Origin: Brotaphodocola sp003480315
GTDB lineage: Bacteria > Bacillota > Clostridia > Lachnospirales > Lachnospiraceae
NCBI RefSeq assembly: GCF_964246085.1
Contig: NZ_CAXTPD010000009.1
Direction: 5' to 3' (one strand)
DNA length: 64,000 nucleotides
Part shown: in pieces, positions 34,962 through 43,660 of the stretch
Layout: each line of letters begins with the position of its first letter
Position numbering within the stretch: position 1 is the first letter of the stretch
Notes under the pieces: generated by a model
Seen by the model: only the letters and a program-made list of their open reading frames with translations
What the model was told of the DNA's origin: nothing
The model's database searches: none
Program-made: the position numbers and the translations under genes

Positions 34962-35468
34962 TTACTTCTTGGCAGTCAAAAACATAACCATGCTTCTTCC
35001 TTCCACTTTGGAAGGCTTGTCAATGGTTGCGATATCCTTTAAGCTCTCTGCAAAGTCATCCAGGATATACTTGGACTTGGACATGTGCGCCATCTCACGA
35101 CCACGGAAACGTAAGGTAACTTTGACTTTATCGCCCTTTTCCAGGAACTTTCGTGCTGCGCCCGTTTTTGTGTTCAAGTCGTTGGTGTCAATATTCGGAG
35201 ACAACCGCACTTCTTTAACCTCGATTACCTTCTGTTTTTTTCTAGCTTCTTTTTCTTTTCTTGCCAGCTCGTAACGATATTTACCGTAATCGATAATCTT
35301 ACAAACCGGTGGTTTTGCCGTCGGAGCAATCTTTACGAGATCCAGTTCTGCGTCCTGAGCCAGTTTATAGGCTTCCTTCGCGGACATGATACCCAGCTGC
35401 TCGCCGTCTTCACCAATCAATCGAACTTCTTTGTCTCTGATCTGTTCGTTAATCATTAACTCGCTAAT
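34962..35468 (-). CDS. infC: Translation initiation factor IF-3, probable ATT start
   Basis: IF-3 keeps 30S subunits free and proofreads initiator tRNA. The N-domain contains NEQIRDKEVRLIGEDG, the linker KEKEARKKQKVIEVKEVRL, and the C-domain KGDKVKVTLRFRGREMAH. The first ATG is at 35456, but the ATT at 35468 is in frame (ISELMINEQIRDKEV) and stands exactly 7 bases after GGGGGTG, whereas the ATG has no ribosome site at proper spacing. Rare ATT starts are known for infC in several bacteria and let IF-3 repress its own translation. With ATT the protein has 168 residues. First gene of infC-rpmI-rplT. Confidence 0.95.
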   Translation of the reverse strand: MSELMINEQIRDKEVRLIGEDGEQLGIMSAKEAYKLAQDAELDLVKIAPTAKPPVCKIIDYGKYRYELARKEKEARKKQKVIEVKEVRLSPNIDTNDLNTKTGAARKFLEKGDKVKVTLRFRGREMAHMSKSKYILDDFAESLKDIATIDKPSKVEGRSMVMFLTAKK

Positions 35469-35507
35469 AGTCGTGCACCCCCATCATAGAATTCTGCATG
35501 TCTGTTT

Positions 35508-35668
35508 TTCTGCATAAAAAAAGTAGATAGAATATTCTACCCACCCTCAAAAGCATCGCATAGGACGTTGATGCCGCCGCATATACGCATTCTTTGCTAT
35601 AAACCAGGGTCACTTGCTCGTGCCGAGGTGAGGTGGATACCTACTTTCCTGCGTTGTTCTCACAACTT
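35508..35668 (-). promoter_or_regulatory. infC operon leader (L20-type attenuator)
   Basis: A structured 5' leader of about 160 nt between the infC promoter and infC. On the minus strand it ends in a terminator hairpin at 35516-35546 (GTGGGTAGAATA pairing with TATTCTATCTAC, then seven T), placed before the infC ribosome site. In Firmicutes this position holds the L20 leader, where free L20 promotes premature termination. Position and terminator are seen; assignment to the L20 family is inference from context. Confidence 0.7.
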
Positions 35669-35673
35669 ATGTT

Positions 35674-35702
35674 ACTATACTATGAATCCCCGGGAAAGTC
35701 AA
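35674..35702 (-). promoter_or_regulatory. Promoter of infC-rpmI-rplT
   Basis: On the minus strand TTGACT, a 17-nt spacer and TATAGT, at the head of the structured leader. Confidence 0.75.
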
Positions 35703-35745
35703 GCACTTTTCCGGGGATTTTTCATATTTTTTATTTCGCTATTTT

Positions 35746-36060
35746 TCAGGACATCTGAAAGGTGGTGCAGAGCGTCTGTTCCGCCCTGCTTGCCCCATCC
35801 CCGGCAATGCCGATCTTCGCAGCCGTACAATGTCGGTTATCGTTGTAGATACACTGTACTGCCTCACAGTCTACAGACAAGCTGCTCTCCGGGGTCTTAA
35901 AGACATTCTTGAACAAACAGCCCTTGTTCTCATCAAAGCTTCCGCAGCAGGTCTGCTCTTTCTCTTTCGCATCGTGCCCGTCCACCATGATGGACTGCTT
36001 GCAGCAGCAGTGATCCGCATTGTGAAGACAATTGGTCACATTGCACTCTAATTTCGTCAT
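35746..36060 (-). CDS. DUF1540 tandem-repeat cysteine-rich protein
   Basis: A 104-residue small protein with two DUF1540 units, each about 40 residues with four cysteines (LECNVTNCLHNADHCCCK and VDCEAVQCIYNDNRHCTA, each followed by a later CxxF). The pattern suggests metal binding. Function is unknown for the family, common in Clostridia. I choose the ATG at 36060 because the upstream ATG 36069 lies only one base after GGAGGT, too close to serve. It lies between thrS and the infC promoter. Confidence 0.85.
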   Translation of the reverse strand: MTKLECNVTNCLHNADHCCCKQSIMVDGHDAKEKEQTCCGSFDENKGCLFKNVFKTPESSLSVDCEAVQCIYNDNRHCTAAKIGIAGDGASRAEQTLCTTFQMS

Positions 36061-36139
36061 GGAACCCATACCTCCTGTTGGTTAATATTTATTTCACAGG
36101 ACTAGTATGGGTTCCTTTTCAGAAATTTATGCAAAAAGC

Positions 36140-38077
36140 TTATTTCTGCTCTGCCTTCACCTCAACAGCACGTGCTTCTCTGGAAACAATTTCCTTTTTG
36201 ATGTTCTCGATGAAGCTCTCTAAGGATGTCTGGCCCTCATCGCCTTTGAAACGGCTGCGGACAGATACCACTCCGTCTTCCTCTTCCTTCTGGCCTACTA
36301 CAAGCATGTACGGGATCTTATTCTTCTGAGCCTCGCGAATCTTGTAGCCGATCTTCTCAGAACGGGTATCCACTTCTGCGCGGATGTTCTCTGCATCCAG
36401 GGCAGCTTTTACTTTCTCTGCATAGTCCATGTACTTGTCAGAGATTGGGAGTACCTTTACCTGTACCGGAGCCAGCCAGGTCGGGAATGCGCCTGCGAAG
36501 TGCTCGATCAGGATACCGATGAAACGCTCGATGGAACCGAAAGCAACACGATGAATCATGATCGGACGATGCTTCTCGCCGTCTGCGCCGATGTACTCCA
36601 GCTCAAAACGCTGCGGCAGCTGGAAGTCAAGCTGAATGGTACCGCACTGCCAGGTTCTTCCGATGGCATCGACCAGATGGAAGTCAATCTTCGGTCCGTA
36701 GAACGCGCCGTCGCCCTCGTTTACGACATAGTCCAGACCCATCTCATCCAGAGCGCTTCTCAAACCGTCGGTAGCCATCTCCCAATCTTCATCACTTCCC
36801 ATGCTGTCTTCCGGACGGGTAGAAAGCTCAACATGATATTTGAAGCCGAACAGCTTGTAAACGCTGTCGATCAGCTGTGCAACCCCTTTGATTTCATCTT
36901 TGATCTGCTCCGGAGTCATGAAGATGTGCGCATCATCCTGGGTGAAGCAGCGCACACGCATCAGACCATGCAGCTGACCGGATTTCTCATGACGGTGAAC
37001 AATACCAAGCTCGCCCATGCGCAGCGGCAGGTCACGGTAGGAACGCGGCTCGGAAGCATAAACCAGAACACCGCCCGGGCAGTTCATCGGTTTGATCGCG
37101 TAGTCCTGATCATCGATCACGGTGGTGTACATGTTATCTTTGTAGTGATCCCAGTGGCCGGAGGTCTCCCACAGGCTTCTGTTTAAGATGATCGGGGTGG
37201 AAATCTCTACATAACCTGCCTTTTTGTGGATCTCTCTCCAGTACTCTAACAGGGTGTTTTTCAGAACCATGCCCTTCGGCAGGAAGAACGGGAATCCCGG
37301 GCCAGCCTCGTGCATCATGAACAGGCCAAGCTCTTTGCCCAGTTTTCTGTGGTCACGCTTCTTTGCCTCTTCCATCATGGTAATATAAGCTTCCAGTTCT
37401 TCTTTCTTTGCGAACGCAGTTGCGTAGATACGGGTCAGCATCTTGTTATGCTCGTTGCCTCTCCAGTAAGCACCTGCAATGCTGGTCAGCTTGTAAGCCT
37501 TTCCAACTTCCTTGGTATTCATTAAGTGCGGGCCTGCGCAAAGATCAGTAAACTCGCCCTGCTTGTAGAAGCTGATTTCCTCACCCTCCGGAAGGTCCTC
37601 GATAAGCTCTACCTTGTACGGCTCCTCTTTTTCTTTCATCAGGGCCAGTGCCTCTTCTCTCGGAAGGGTAAAGCGCTCTAACGGCAGTGCTTCTTTGATG
37701 ATCTTCTTCATCTCAGCCTCGATTTTTTCCAGATCGTCTGCTGTGATCGGGGTCTCGAAATCGATATCATAATAGAATCCGTCGGCAATAGACGGACCGA
37801 TCGCAAGCTTTGCGCTCGGATACAGTCTCTTGATAGCCTGTGCCATAACATGGCTTGCGGTATGACGCAGTGCCGCAAGACCCTCTGCATCCTTCGCAGT
37901 CAGAATATTCAGCTCACAGTCCTTATCAATGACCGTACGCAGATCCTCTGTCTGTCCGTCCACTTCTCCGACGCATGCCACGCGTGCCAGTCCTTCGCTG
38001 ATATCACGGGCGATATCGATAATGGACATAGCCTGTGCATACTCTTTTTTGCTTCCATCTTTTAATGTGATGATCAT
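36140..38077 (-). CDS. thrS: Threonyl-tRNA synthetase
   Basis: A 645-residue class II synthetase charging tRNA-Thr. An N-terminal TGS domain (residues 1-62) is followed by the editing domain (about 65-235) with HTASHVMAQAIKRLYP, then the catalytic core with motif 2 (FRDLPLRMGELG-type, here YRDLPLRMGELGIVHRHE), zinc ligands in AIKPMNCPGG, and motif 3 RPIMIHRVAFGSIERF. The C-terminal anticodon-binding domain covers about 540-640. It is controlled by an upstream T-box. Confidence 0.98.
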   Translation of the reverse strand: MIITLKDGSKKEYAQAMSIIDIARDISEGLARVACVGEVDGQTEDLRTVIDKDCELNILTAKDAEGLAALRHTASHVMAQAIKRLYPSAKLAIGPSIADGFYYDIDFETPITADDLEKIEAEMKKIIKEALPLERFTLPREEALALMKEKEEPYKVELIEDLPEGEEISFYKQGEFTDLCAGPHLMNTKEVGKAYKLTSIAGAYWRGNEHNKMLTRIYATAFAKKEELEAYITMMEEAKKRDHRKLGKELGLFMMHEAGPGFPFFLPKGMVLKNTLLEYWREIHKKAGYVEISTPIILNRSLWETSGHWDHYKDNMYTTVIDDQDYAIKPMNCPGGVLVYASEPRSYRDLPLRMGELGIVHRHEKSGQLHGLMRVRCFTQDDAHIFMTPEQIKDEIKGVAQLIDSVYKLFGFKYHVELSTRPEDSMGSDEDWEMATDGLRSALDEMGLDYVVNEGDGAFYGPKIDFHLVDAIGRTWQCGTIQLDFQLPQRFELEYIGADGEKHRPIMIHRVAFGSIERFIGILIEHFAGAFPTWLAPVQVKVLPISDKYMDYAEKVKAALDAENIRAEVDTRSEKIGYKIREAQKNKIPYMLVVGQKEEEDGVVSVRSRFKGDEGQTSLESFIENIKKEIVSREARAVEVKAEQK

Positions 38078-38143
38078 GCCTTTTTCCTCCTGGTATTCTT
38101 TATGAAAATGATGATGCTAGGGACGATAAGTATATGAATGAAA

Positions 38144-38416
38144 TAAAAAAGTCCCCTGCCTGATGCGCTCTGCGCACCGGACAAGGGACGACAATTCTTT
38201 TATCGCGGTTCCACCCTGTTTGCCGCCTGATATTTCAGACAGCCGCTTCATTCTGATGGTAACGGAATCACCGGATCCGATTAAGGACCACTCCGAGCTG
38301 GTTTTCCTGCCGGCTTCCTCATAAGATGCTCACACCACTTGCATCTCTCTCTGAATGACTCTGCCAGAGTACTCTTCTCATCAACGTGTTAGCATATGAA
38401 AATATCTCTCATATCT
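38144..38416 (-). promoter_or_regulatory. T-box riboswitch of thrS
   Basis: On the minus strand the hallmark AGGGTGGAACCGCG lies at 38204-38217 (T-box and antiterminator). It is followed by a terminator at 38151-38189, where GTCCCTTGTCC pairs with a GGCAGGGGAC arm before a T tract. Upstream is about 190 nt of stem I structure containing a GAGAGAGATG segment. Uncharged tRNA-Thr would stabilise the antiterminator and allow thrS transcription. I did not fix the specifier codon. Confidence 0.92.
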
Positions 38417-38422
38417 TCACTG

Positions 38423-38450
38423 ATTATAGCACGCAAGACCCAGATGTCAA
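38423..38450 (-). promoter_or_regulatory. Promoter of the thrS T-box transcript
   Basis: On the minus strand TTGACA, a 16-nt spacer and TATAAT. Confidence 0.8.
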
Positions 38451-38484
38451 GCACTAAAAACTGAATTTCTTCCGAAACAGCGTC

Positions 38485-40104
38485 TTAATCCATACTCGCG
38501 TTTAAAGAGCGCATAGCACTCATGCAGCTGAGTTCATTTCCATCTATATCACGGAGCTGTCCATCCTGGACAAAATTGTATACATGGATGTTATCCAGGT
38601 ACAAATCACCATCAGCTTCAAAGCTTACCTCATAGAACCCCCTTCTGCCAAGATTCAGATCATACTGCCTTGCCCCGTTTACCTCCACAATCCGGCTCAT
38701 GGCCCCAAGCTTTACGGTCAGCGTTGCCGGTCCGTCACTGTCTGCGGTAAAACGGACATGGCCATCGTGAGTACTGCGGCCTCCGATCCGGTGTCCCACT
38801 TTCTGCGAAAGGCTTCCTCCGCTCTCAAGATATAGCTGATTGCTGCCAGCCCGTTCTACCACGCGTCCGCCAGTCACATTCCATCCCCTGGTCCCCAGGG
38901 CGAACTGATGATTATAAACCGGATTATTCGTATAATTCCGGTATGTCCAGACCGCATAACCGTTTGTATGGGTCCGCAGCGTATCCGGAATTCCGGTAAG
39001 GTACGCCCCGCGATGGCTTTCTGCCAGTCTTGCATTCTGTTCAAAGCCTTCCGTCGCATCCATGTAAAGAAGCTGGTCAATAAAAACCGGCTTGCCTCCA
39101 TTATTGGCCCGGACAAGAGAAAGCTGTTCATTCATGGTCTTTATGGCTTCCTCTGCAGAAAGCACATTTCCAAAGCCGTGCCCCATGGATACACTGTACA
39201 TCAGGGAGGTGTACTCTGCGTTACCACATTGAAAAGTACCATAATGCGATGCTCCTGTTTCTCCGTTTCCATCCTGTGCACTCACAGGATCGACATCCAG
39301 CCGGACCTCCATAGACAGTCCCGGAAATACCTTCTGGGTATCTTCCAGAAGATCATTCAGAAAGTCATCGTAAAAATCATAAAACAGCTTAAAGGCATAA
39401 TCTTTCCTGGCAGGAATATAGATATTGTCATAGCTGGTAAATACTTCTTTTGGCTGATAATATTCGTTCACCTGTTTTAAGGAATAATGTTTTTTCAGCC
39501 ATGCCTGATAGCCGCAGTTCTTCGCCGCAATGCGGCTGTTAGCTCCTGCTCCAAGGTTTCCCGCATCTTCGACATAGTTCCAGAAATCCTCCCAGGTCAT
39601 AAATCCTCCGTGGAAGTTGGAATGAGCCGATGCCGTCCGGTAGATCTGTTTTGCGTATGCCAGCCACGCTGCACGGGTAGATGGGTCTTTTAACAGATCA
39701 CGGAAACGTCCTGTTGTCACATCATCATTATAATAGTCCCATACATAGCCAACCCGCAGTTCCACCATAAGCCCGTGGGCATTTGCGGCATTCATAACCT
39801 TGTCGAGTTTCTGAAACGCGTAACGGTTGTAGGAAACCGGGAGTACCCCGGGCTGAAATTCCCGCCACGGAACCACCAGCACAATACTGTTAAAACCATC
39901 TGCCGCGATCTGCGCCAGTTCTTCATCCATGTGATCGCTCTCCGAGTTCCAGAAGTTGCTCACCCAGGCATCCGAAACATAAGTTGCCGCTTTCAGGTAA
40001 GAAGGTGCCGCTTCACTGCGAATACCGGATAGAGACACGGACACTGCCACCGCGATCGCCGTGAACCCCATTCCGAGGGTACAGACCAGCTTGTTCTTTT
40101 TCAT
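38485..40104 (-). CDS. Exported glycoside hydrolase-like TIM-barrel protein
   Basis: A 539-residue protein with an N-terminal signal peptide or anchor (MKKNKLVCTLGMGFT, hydrophobic to about residue 30). Residues 35-390 look like a GH5/GH42-type barrel: DGFNSIVLVVPWREFQPG, HGLMVELRVGYVWDYY, and FMTWEDFWNYVEDAG with a glutamate at the acid/base position. The usual second catalytic glutamate is not obvious; that strand reads KPVFIDQLLYMDA. Residues 395-525 resemble a carbohydrate-binding beta-sandwich. Substrate unknown. ATG 40104 has GGAG six bases upstream; the longer frame is not needed. Confidence 0.7.
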   Translation of the reverse strand: MKKNKLVCTLGMGFTAIAVAVSVSLSGIRSEAAPSYLKAATYVSDAWVSNFWNSESDHMDEELAQIAADGFNSIVLVVPWREFQPGVLPVSYNRYAFQKLDKVMNAANAHGLMVELRVGYVWDYYNDDVTTGRFRDLLKDPSTRAAWLAYAKQIYRTASAHSNFHGGFMTWEDFWNYVEDAGNLGAGANSRIAAKNCGYQAWLKKHYSLKQVNEYYQPKEVFTSYDNIYIPARKDYAFKLFYDFYDDFLNDLLEDTQKVFPGLSMEVRLDVDPVSAQDGNGETGASHYGTFQCGNAEYTSLMYSVSMGHGFGNVLSAEEAIKTMNEQLSLVRANNGGKPVFIDQLLYMDATEGFEQNARLAESHRGAYLTGIPDTLRTHTNGYAVWTYRNYTNNPVYNHQFALGTRGWNVTGGRVVERAGSNQLYLESGGSLSQKVGHRIGGRSTHDGHVRFTADSDGPATLTVKLGAMSRIVEVNGARQYDLNLGRRGFYEVSFEADGDLYLDNIHVYNFVQDGQLRDIDGNELSCMSAMRSLNASMD

Positions 40105-40172
40105 ATGTAACTCCACCATTTTCCCGTTACTCACCAACATATGCATGTAACGTTTTTCTTCTGTTATACCAG

Positions 40173-40202
40173 ATTTTAGCATAGTTACATACGGTCCGTC
40201 AA
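40173..40202 (-). promoter_or_regulatory. Promoter of the glycosidase-like gene
   Basis: On the minus strand TTGACG, an 18-nt spacer and TAAAAT, about 70 bases before the ATG. Confidence 0.6.
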
Positions 40203-40242
40203 TGTTGCTCGTTAACAGCGTAATTTTCAGTTCAGAAAATTC

Positions 40243-41241
40243 CTACCTGTTGACAGCAGCATTTTCTCCTGTTGCATAATTGATCACAACCCCCGGCTGC
40301 ACATTATACACGTAAACGCAGTATTCCACACCATCACCCTCATCTTCTACAGATTCTGCCTCCATCAGCACACCGGATGCCACCAGGTTGTCTCCCTCAA
40401 AGACCGGCGTCACCCGGTAGAGCACATGGTTGTCTGTTTCTTTGACGTAATCTGCCACCAGATTCTCAAAGGGCAGCATACCATCGACATTCAAATAGCG
40501 GGTGCCTGTGATCAGGTTTTTCTCATTGGCATTCTCGGCGGTTAGCTGGTAACCGATGAGATGGCAGCGGTTGTACAGGTATTTGCCATCCACAAAATCA
40601 TATTTGGAGATCTGCCAGCCGCTTGGCTTCACTTTGCTGATGGAACCACGCTTTTCCGTAGGCATCAGATCTGTGCCGACACTGGCATAAGCCGTGCCGC
40701 AGCGCCCCAGGTTATCCAGATCACTGTAGTATTCAAAGGATTCACTGGTCAGATCAGAAGCTGTAAAGTATGGGATATTGCCATTTACAATGGCATATGG
40801 CTCCCCGGAATAGGCCGGGATAGCCGCAAGATCCACGTAGACCTCTGCGCCCGCGCCGATTTCCGTGCCGGATGGAACTGTGGCAAAATCACTGCTGTCT
40901 CCAGACGCAGCCTGGCCGCTGCCATCTGCTGCCGGTGTTTCACTATCTGGTGTTTCTGATATCGCATCATCTGGCGCGGCGCTGCCTGCAGGTACCTCTG
41001 CATTTCCGCCATCTCCGACAGCCTGAGAAGTTTCGGCATCCACTGTAGTTTCATAGGCATCCAGAATATTGTCCACCGCCTGCTCCAGCTGCCCAATGTT
41101 TTTCTGGCTGACACCCACCGCCGCCAGGATCATGGCCACAACGGCAAAAATGGCCGCTCTGCCTTTCTTTCTCGCTTTCGCCTTTTTATAGCGCTTCACG
41201 CCGCGCTTCGCCTGATTGTATACATTCTTTTTTCTGCTCAT
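40243..41241 (-). CDS. Membrane-anchored DNA/RNA non-specific endonuclease
   Basis: A 332-residue protein. A very basic N-terminus (residues 1-28) precedes a membrane helix (about 29-45), then an acidic Ser/Pro/Ala-rich linker (about 60-130). The beta-beta-alpha-metal nuclease domain (about 140-325) has YNRCHLIGYQLTAENANE, with the His general base and an Asn metal ligand, and KNLITGTRYLNVDGM. It resembles streptococcal EndA/NucA-type surface nucleases that cut extracellular DNA; the surface location is inferred from the anchor. ssrA lies upstream, in the opposite direction. Confidence 0.9.
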   Translation of the reverse strand: MSRKKNVYNQAKRGVKRYKKAKARKKGRAAIFAVVAMILAAVGVSQKNIGQLEQAVDNILDAYETTVDAETSQAVGDGGNAEVPAGSAAPDDAISETPDSETPAADGSGQAASGDSSDFATVPSGTEIGAGAEVYVDLAAIPAYSGEPYAIVNGNIPYFTASDLTSESFEYYSDLDNLGRCGTAYASVGTDLMPTEKRGSISKVKPSGWQISKYDFVDGKYLYNRCHLIGYQLTAENANEKNLITGTRYLNVDGMLPFENLVADYVKETDNHVLYRVTPVFEGDNLVASGVLMEAESVEDEGDGVEYCVYVYNVQPGVVINYATGENAAVNR

Positions 41242-41352
41242 GGTGTATTTCTCCTGCTGTCGTTGATTTTTGTATTCCTGTTTATTTTCGCATAAATCAT
41301 AGATTTGTCAAGAATGTATGTTCGATTATTTTTCAAATACTCCTTCCGTTCA

Positions 41353-41381
41353 TTGACAAATAAGAAACTGCATGCTACAAT
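41353..41381 (+). promoter_or_regulatory. Promoter of ssrA
   Basis: TTGACA (41353-41358), a 17-nt spacer and TACAAT (41376-41381). Transcription would start about 35 bases before mature tmRNA. Confidence 0.85.
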
Positions 41382-41422
41382 ACACATGTTTCTATCATCG
41401 GCAGGTCACGATGAGCCAGTAA

Positions 41423-41759
41423 GGGGTTGTACTGGTTTCGACGGGGATCATGCAGCTGGTGAAGCTATCCGCATGCGGTGCGTTAAACGGCAAAATTAAA
41501 ATTAAACGCTGAAGATAATTTAGCATACGCAGCCTAATGGCTGCTGTCAGCCTTAGTGCACTCACACATTAAGAATCTGGCATCGACTATGTGAGAAACG
41601 ACATGTACTAAGCTTTGCGTGCATGGGCGTATCATGAAGCTACTGAAACCGCAAGAGTGTCTGTTCCCGTGCGGCAGAGGGAATGTCAAATAACAGACTA
41701 TGATAGTAGAAGAACAGGGAATTGGTTTTCGGACAGGGGTTCGATTCCCCTCAGCTCCA
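41423..41759 (+). ncRNA. ssrA: tmRNA (one-piece), tag AKLKLNAEDNLAYAA
   Basis: Transfer-messenger RNA that rescues stalled ribosomes and tags their products. The tRNA-like domain is closed by GGGGTTG at the 5' end and CAGCTCC at the 3' end, with the 5' element TGTACTGGTTTCGACGGGGA and T arm GGGGTTCGATTCCCC. The tag frame runs 41490-41537, beginning with the resume codon GCA and ending TAA: AKLKLNAEDNLAYAA. CCA is not encoded. The ICE begins within about 130 bases downstream but the RNA is intact. Confidence 0.97.
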
Positions 41760-41762
41760 CTT

Positions 41763-41796
41763 AAAAAGTCGCGCAAATACGCGACTTTTTCTTTTT
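41763..41796 (+). terminator. Terminator of ssrA
   Basis: AAAAAGTCGCG and CGCGACTTTTT form a perfect hairpin with a 6-nt loop, followed by CTTTTT. It is the last host-like feature before the ICE. Confidence 0.9.
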
Positions 41797-41890
41797 GTTT
41801 TCTTTCTAGCTTAAGCTCCAAAAAAGCTCCGGCGCCAATGGGGCGGTGAATTAAGAAAACATTGAAGCAAGGGACGGTATAGCCAAACGG

Positions 41891-43660
41891 CTATGCCGTT
41901 CTTTGCTGTTTTTGAGTTGTATTTTGGGCTTTTTCTTTTGCCCGTTCAAAATCAAATGCACCGATGAAGTTATAAACAATCGTGATTTCCCTTGTCTTGG
42001 ATTTCTTATCGGTATGGGAAACCTCGATACGGTCTATAAACTCCCGCAAAATGGAAGCGTCAAGTTCCTGCATATCGGTGTACTTCTTTACGACGCTGAT
42101 AAACGCCTTAACGTTGGTTTTTTGCTTTTCCTGCTGCTTGATTTCTTCCCGCAACACTTCTGCCATTGATTTTAAGTTTTCCTGCTCCAACTCATAATCA
42201 CGGGACATTTTGATAAACCGTTCATCTGATAATTTCCCGGTTACATTGTCCTCGTATAAATGCTTGAACAGGTTATCCAATTCGGCAATCCGGCTTTCGG
42301 CTCTGGAAAGTGTTTCGCGCTTGCGAGAAAACTCCGCGTCGCGCTCCCGTAAACGGCTGTCCGCTGCTTCTTGGATAAACTCGGCTTCGTACTGCGTTAC
42401 ATACTCGATTGCTTCCCGCAAGTTCCGCAAAACAATTTCGTGCAGGACAACATTTTTAATGGAATGGGTCGTACACAAATCTTTGCCTTTCCGATAGGTC
42501 GAACAGATAAAATACTTCTGTTCTTCGGTAAAGTTCGTTGCGCGGCATTGATACATCTTGCCGCCACACTCTGCACAATAAAGCAGCCCGGAGAAAATAC
42601 CCATATCGCCCATTTTGGTAGGGCGGCGGCGTGATCGGCGTATGTTCTGCACAATGAGAAATACGCTTTCTTCCACAATCGGCGGCTGCGTGTTCTCAAA
42701 GATTACCCATTCCGACGGGTCGTTCCACAATGTCTTTTTGCTTTTGTAGGATTGCTTGCGGGTCTTGAAGTTTACCGTATGCCCTAAATACTCGATTTTT
42801 TCAAGCATACGGGAAACCGTTTCATTCGTCCACTTGTAAGGATTAGCCCCCGGCTTCGGCTTGTTTGTTACTTTCAAGCCTTTTGACAACCAATAGAAAG
42901 TAGGATTAAGGATTTGATGTTCCTCTAACCACTTTCCGATTTTTTGCGGTCCCAAGCCGGAAACGCACAACGCGAAAATCTGCTGCACAACGGCTGCGGC
43001 TTCCTCGTCTATAATCCACTTCTTTTTGTTGTCCGGGTCTTTCATGTAGCCATAAGGCGGGATTGTGGTAAGATGTTCGCCGGATTTCCCCTTTGATTGC
43101 CAAGTAGCGCGTATCTTCTTTGAAGTGTCGCGGGCGTACATCTCATTGAACACATTACGGATTGCGGTAAACTCATTTTCGCCCCGCGTACTGTCCACTC
43201 CGTCGTTGACAGCGATAAAATGCACGCCAAAATCGGGAAACAGCATATCGGTATAAAAACCGACTTGCAAATAATCGCGTCCAAAACGGGACATATCCTT
43301 GACGATAACGCGCTTGATTTTCCCCGCCTTAATATCGGCTAACATACGCTGAAAGCCGGGGCGGTTGAAGTTCGTACCAGAATATCCGTCGTCCTCGTCA
43401 TAGTGCCGGATTGCCGTATAGCCATGCTCCCGGCAGTACCGTTCCAAAATCTTCTTTTGGTTTGCAATACTGTTGCTCTCGCCCTCCAATTTGTCCTCTT
43501 GCGAAAGCCTTTCATACAAAGCCGTTATGCCCTCGTCCTGTGCGTTCTGCTGTTGATCGCGCACATAGAATTGTAAGACATTGTTTGAAATGGCTTCGCG
43601 GACTTCCGCGCTTAACACTTTGGGGGCTGCAATCTGCTGAAAGGAAAAAGTGTTACTCAA
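41891..43660 (-). CDS. Large serine recombinase (ICE integrase/excisionase)
   Basis: A 589-residue site-specific recombinase that should integrate and excise the ICE. The resolvase catalytic domain (about residues 45-195) has the nucleophile S53 in ALYERLSQED and the arginine motif DMSRFGRDYLQVG. The recombinase domain follows (about 215-330), with a zinc ribbon (LLYCAECGGKMYQC to FICSTY) and a C-terminal coiled coil (about 420-520). About 45 extra residues precede the usual start of the catalytic domain. It begins at TTG 43660, overlapping the stop of the small recombinase gene (TTGA), with AGGTGGTGAG five bases before: translational coupling. A hairpin at about 41,874-41,899 spans its stop. 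Confidence 0.92.
   Translation of the reverse strand: MSNTFSFQQIAAPKVLSAEVREAISNNVLQFYVRDQQQNAQDEGITALYERLSQEDKLEGESNSIANQKKILERYCREHGYTAIRHYDEDDGYSGTNFNRPGFQRMLADIKAGKIKRVIVKDMSRFGRDYLQVGFYTDMLFPDFGVHFIAVNDGVDSTRGENEFTAIRNVFNEMYARDTSKKIRATWQSKGKSGEHLTTIPPYGYMKDPDNKKKWIIDEEAAAVVQQIFALCVSGLGPQKIGKWLEEHQILNPTFYWLSKGLKVTNKPKPGANPYKWTNETVSRMLEKIEYLGHTVNFKTRKQSYKSKKTLWNDPSEWVIFENTQPPIVEESVFLIVQNIRRSRRRPTKMGDMGIFSGLLYCAECGGKMYQCRATNFTEEQKYFICSTYRKGKDLCTTHSIKNVVLHEIVLRNLREAIEYVTQYEAEFIQEAADSRLRERDAEFSRKRETLSRAESRIAELDNLFKHLYEDNVTGKLSDERFIKMSRDYELEQENLKSMAEVLREEIKQQEKQKTNVKAFISVVKKYTDMQELDASILREFIDRIEVSHTDKKSKTREITIVYNFIGAFDFERAKEKAQNTTQKQQRTA

Noticed and set aside
41730..41760. tmRNA 3' end as a duplicated attachment site
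   Set aside because: No second copy of the ssrA 3' sequence is visible in the window, and the ICE uses a serine recombinase, which does not need one.
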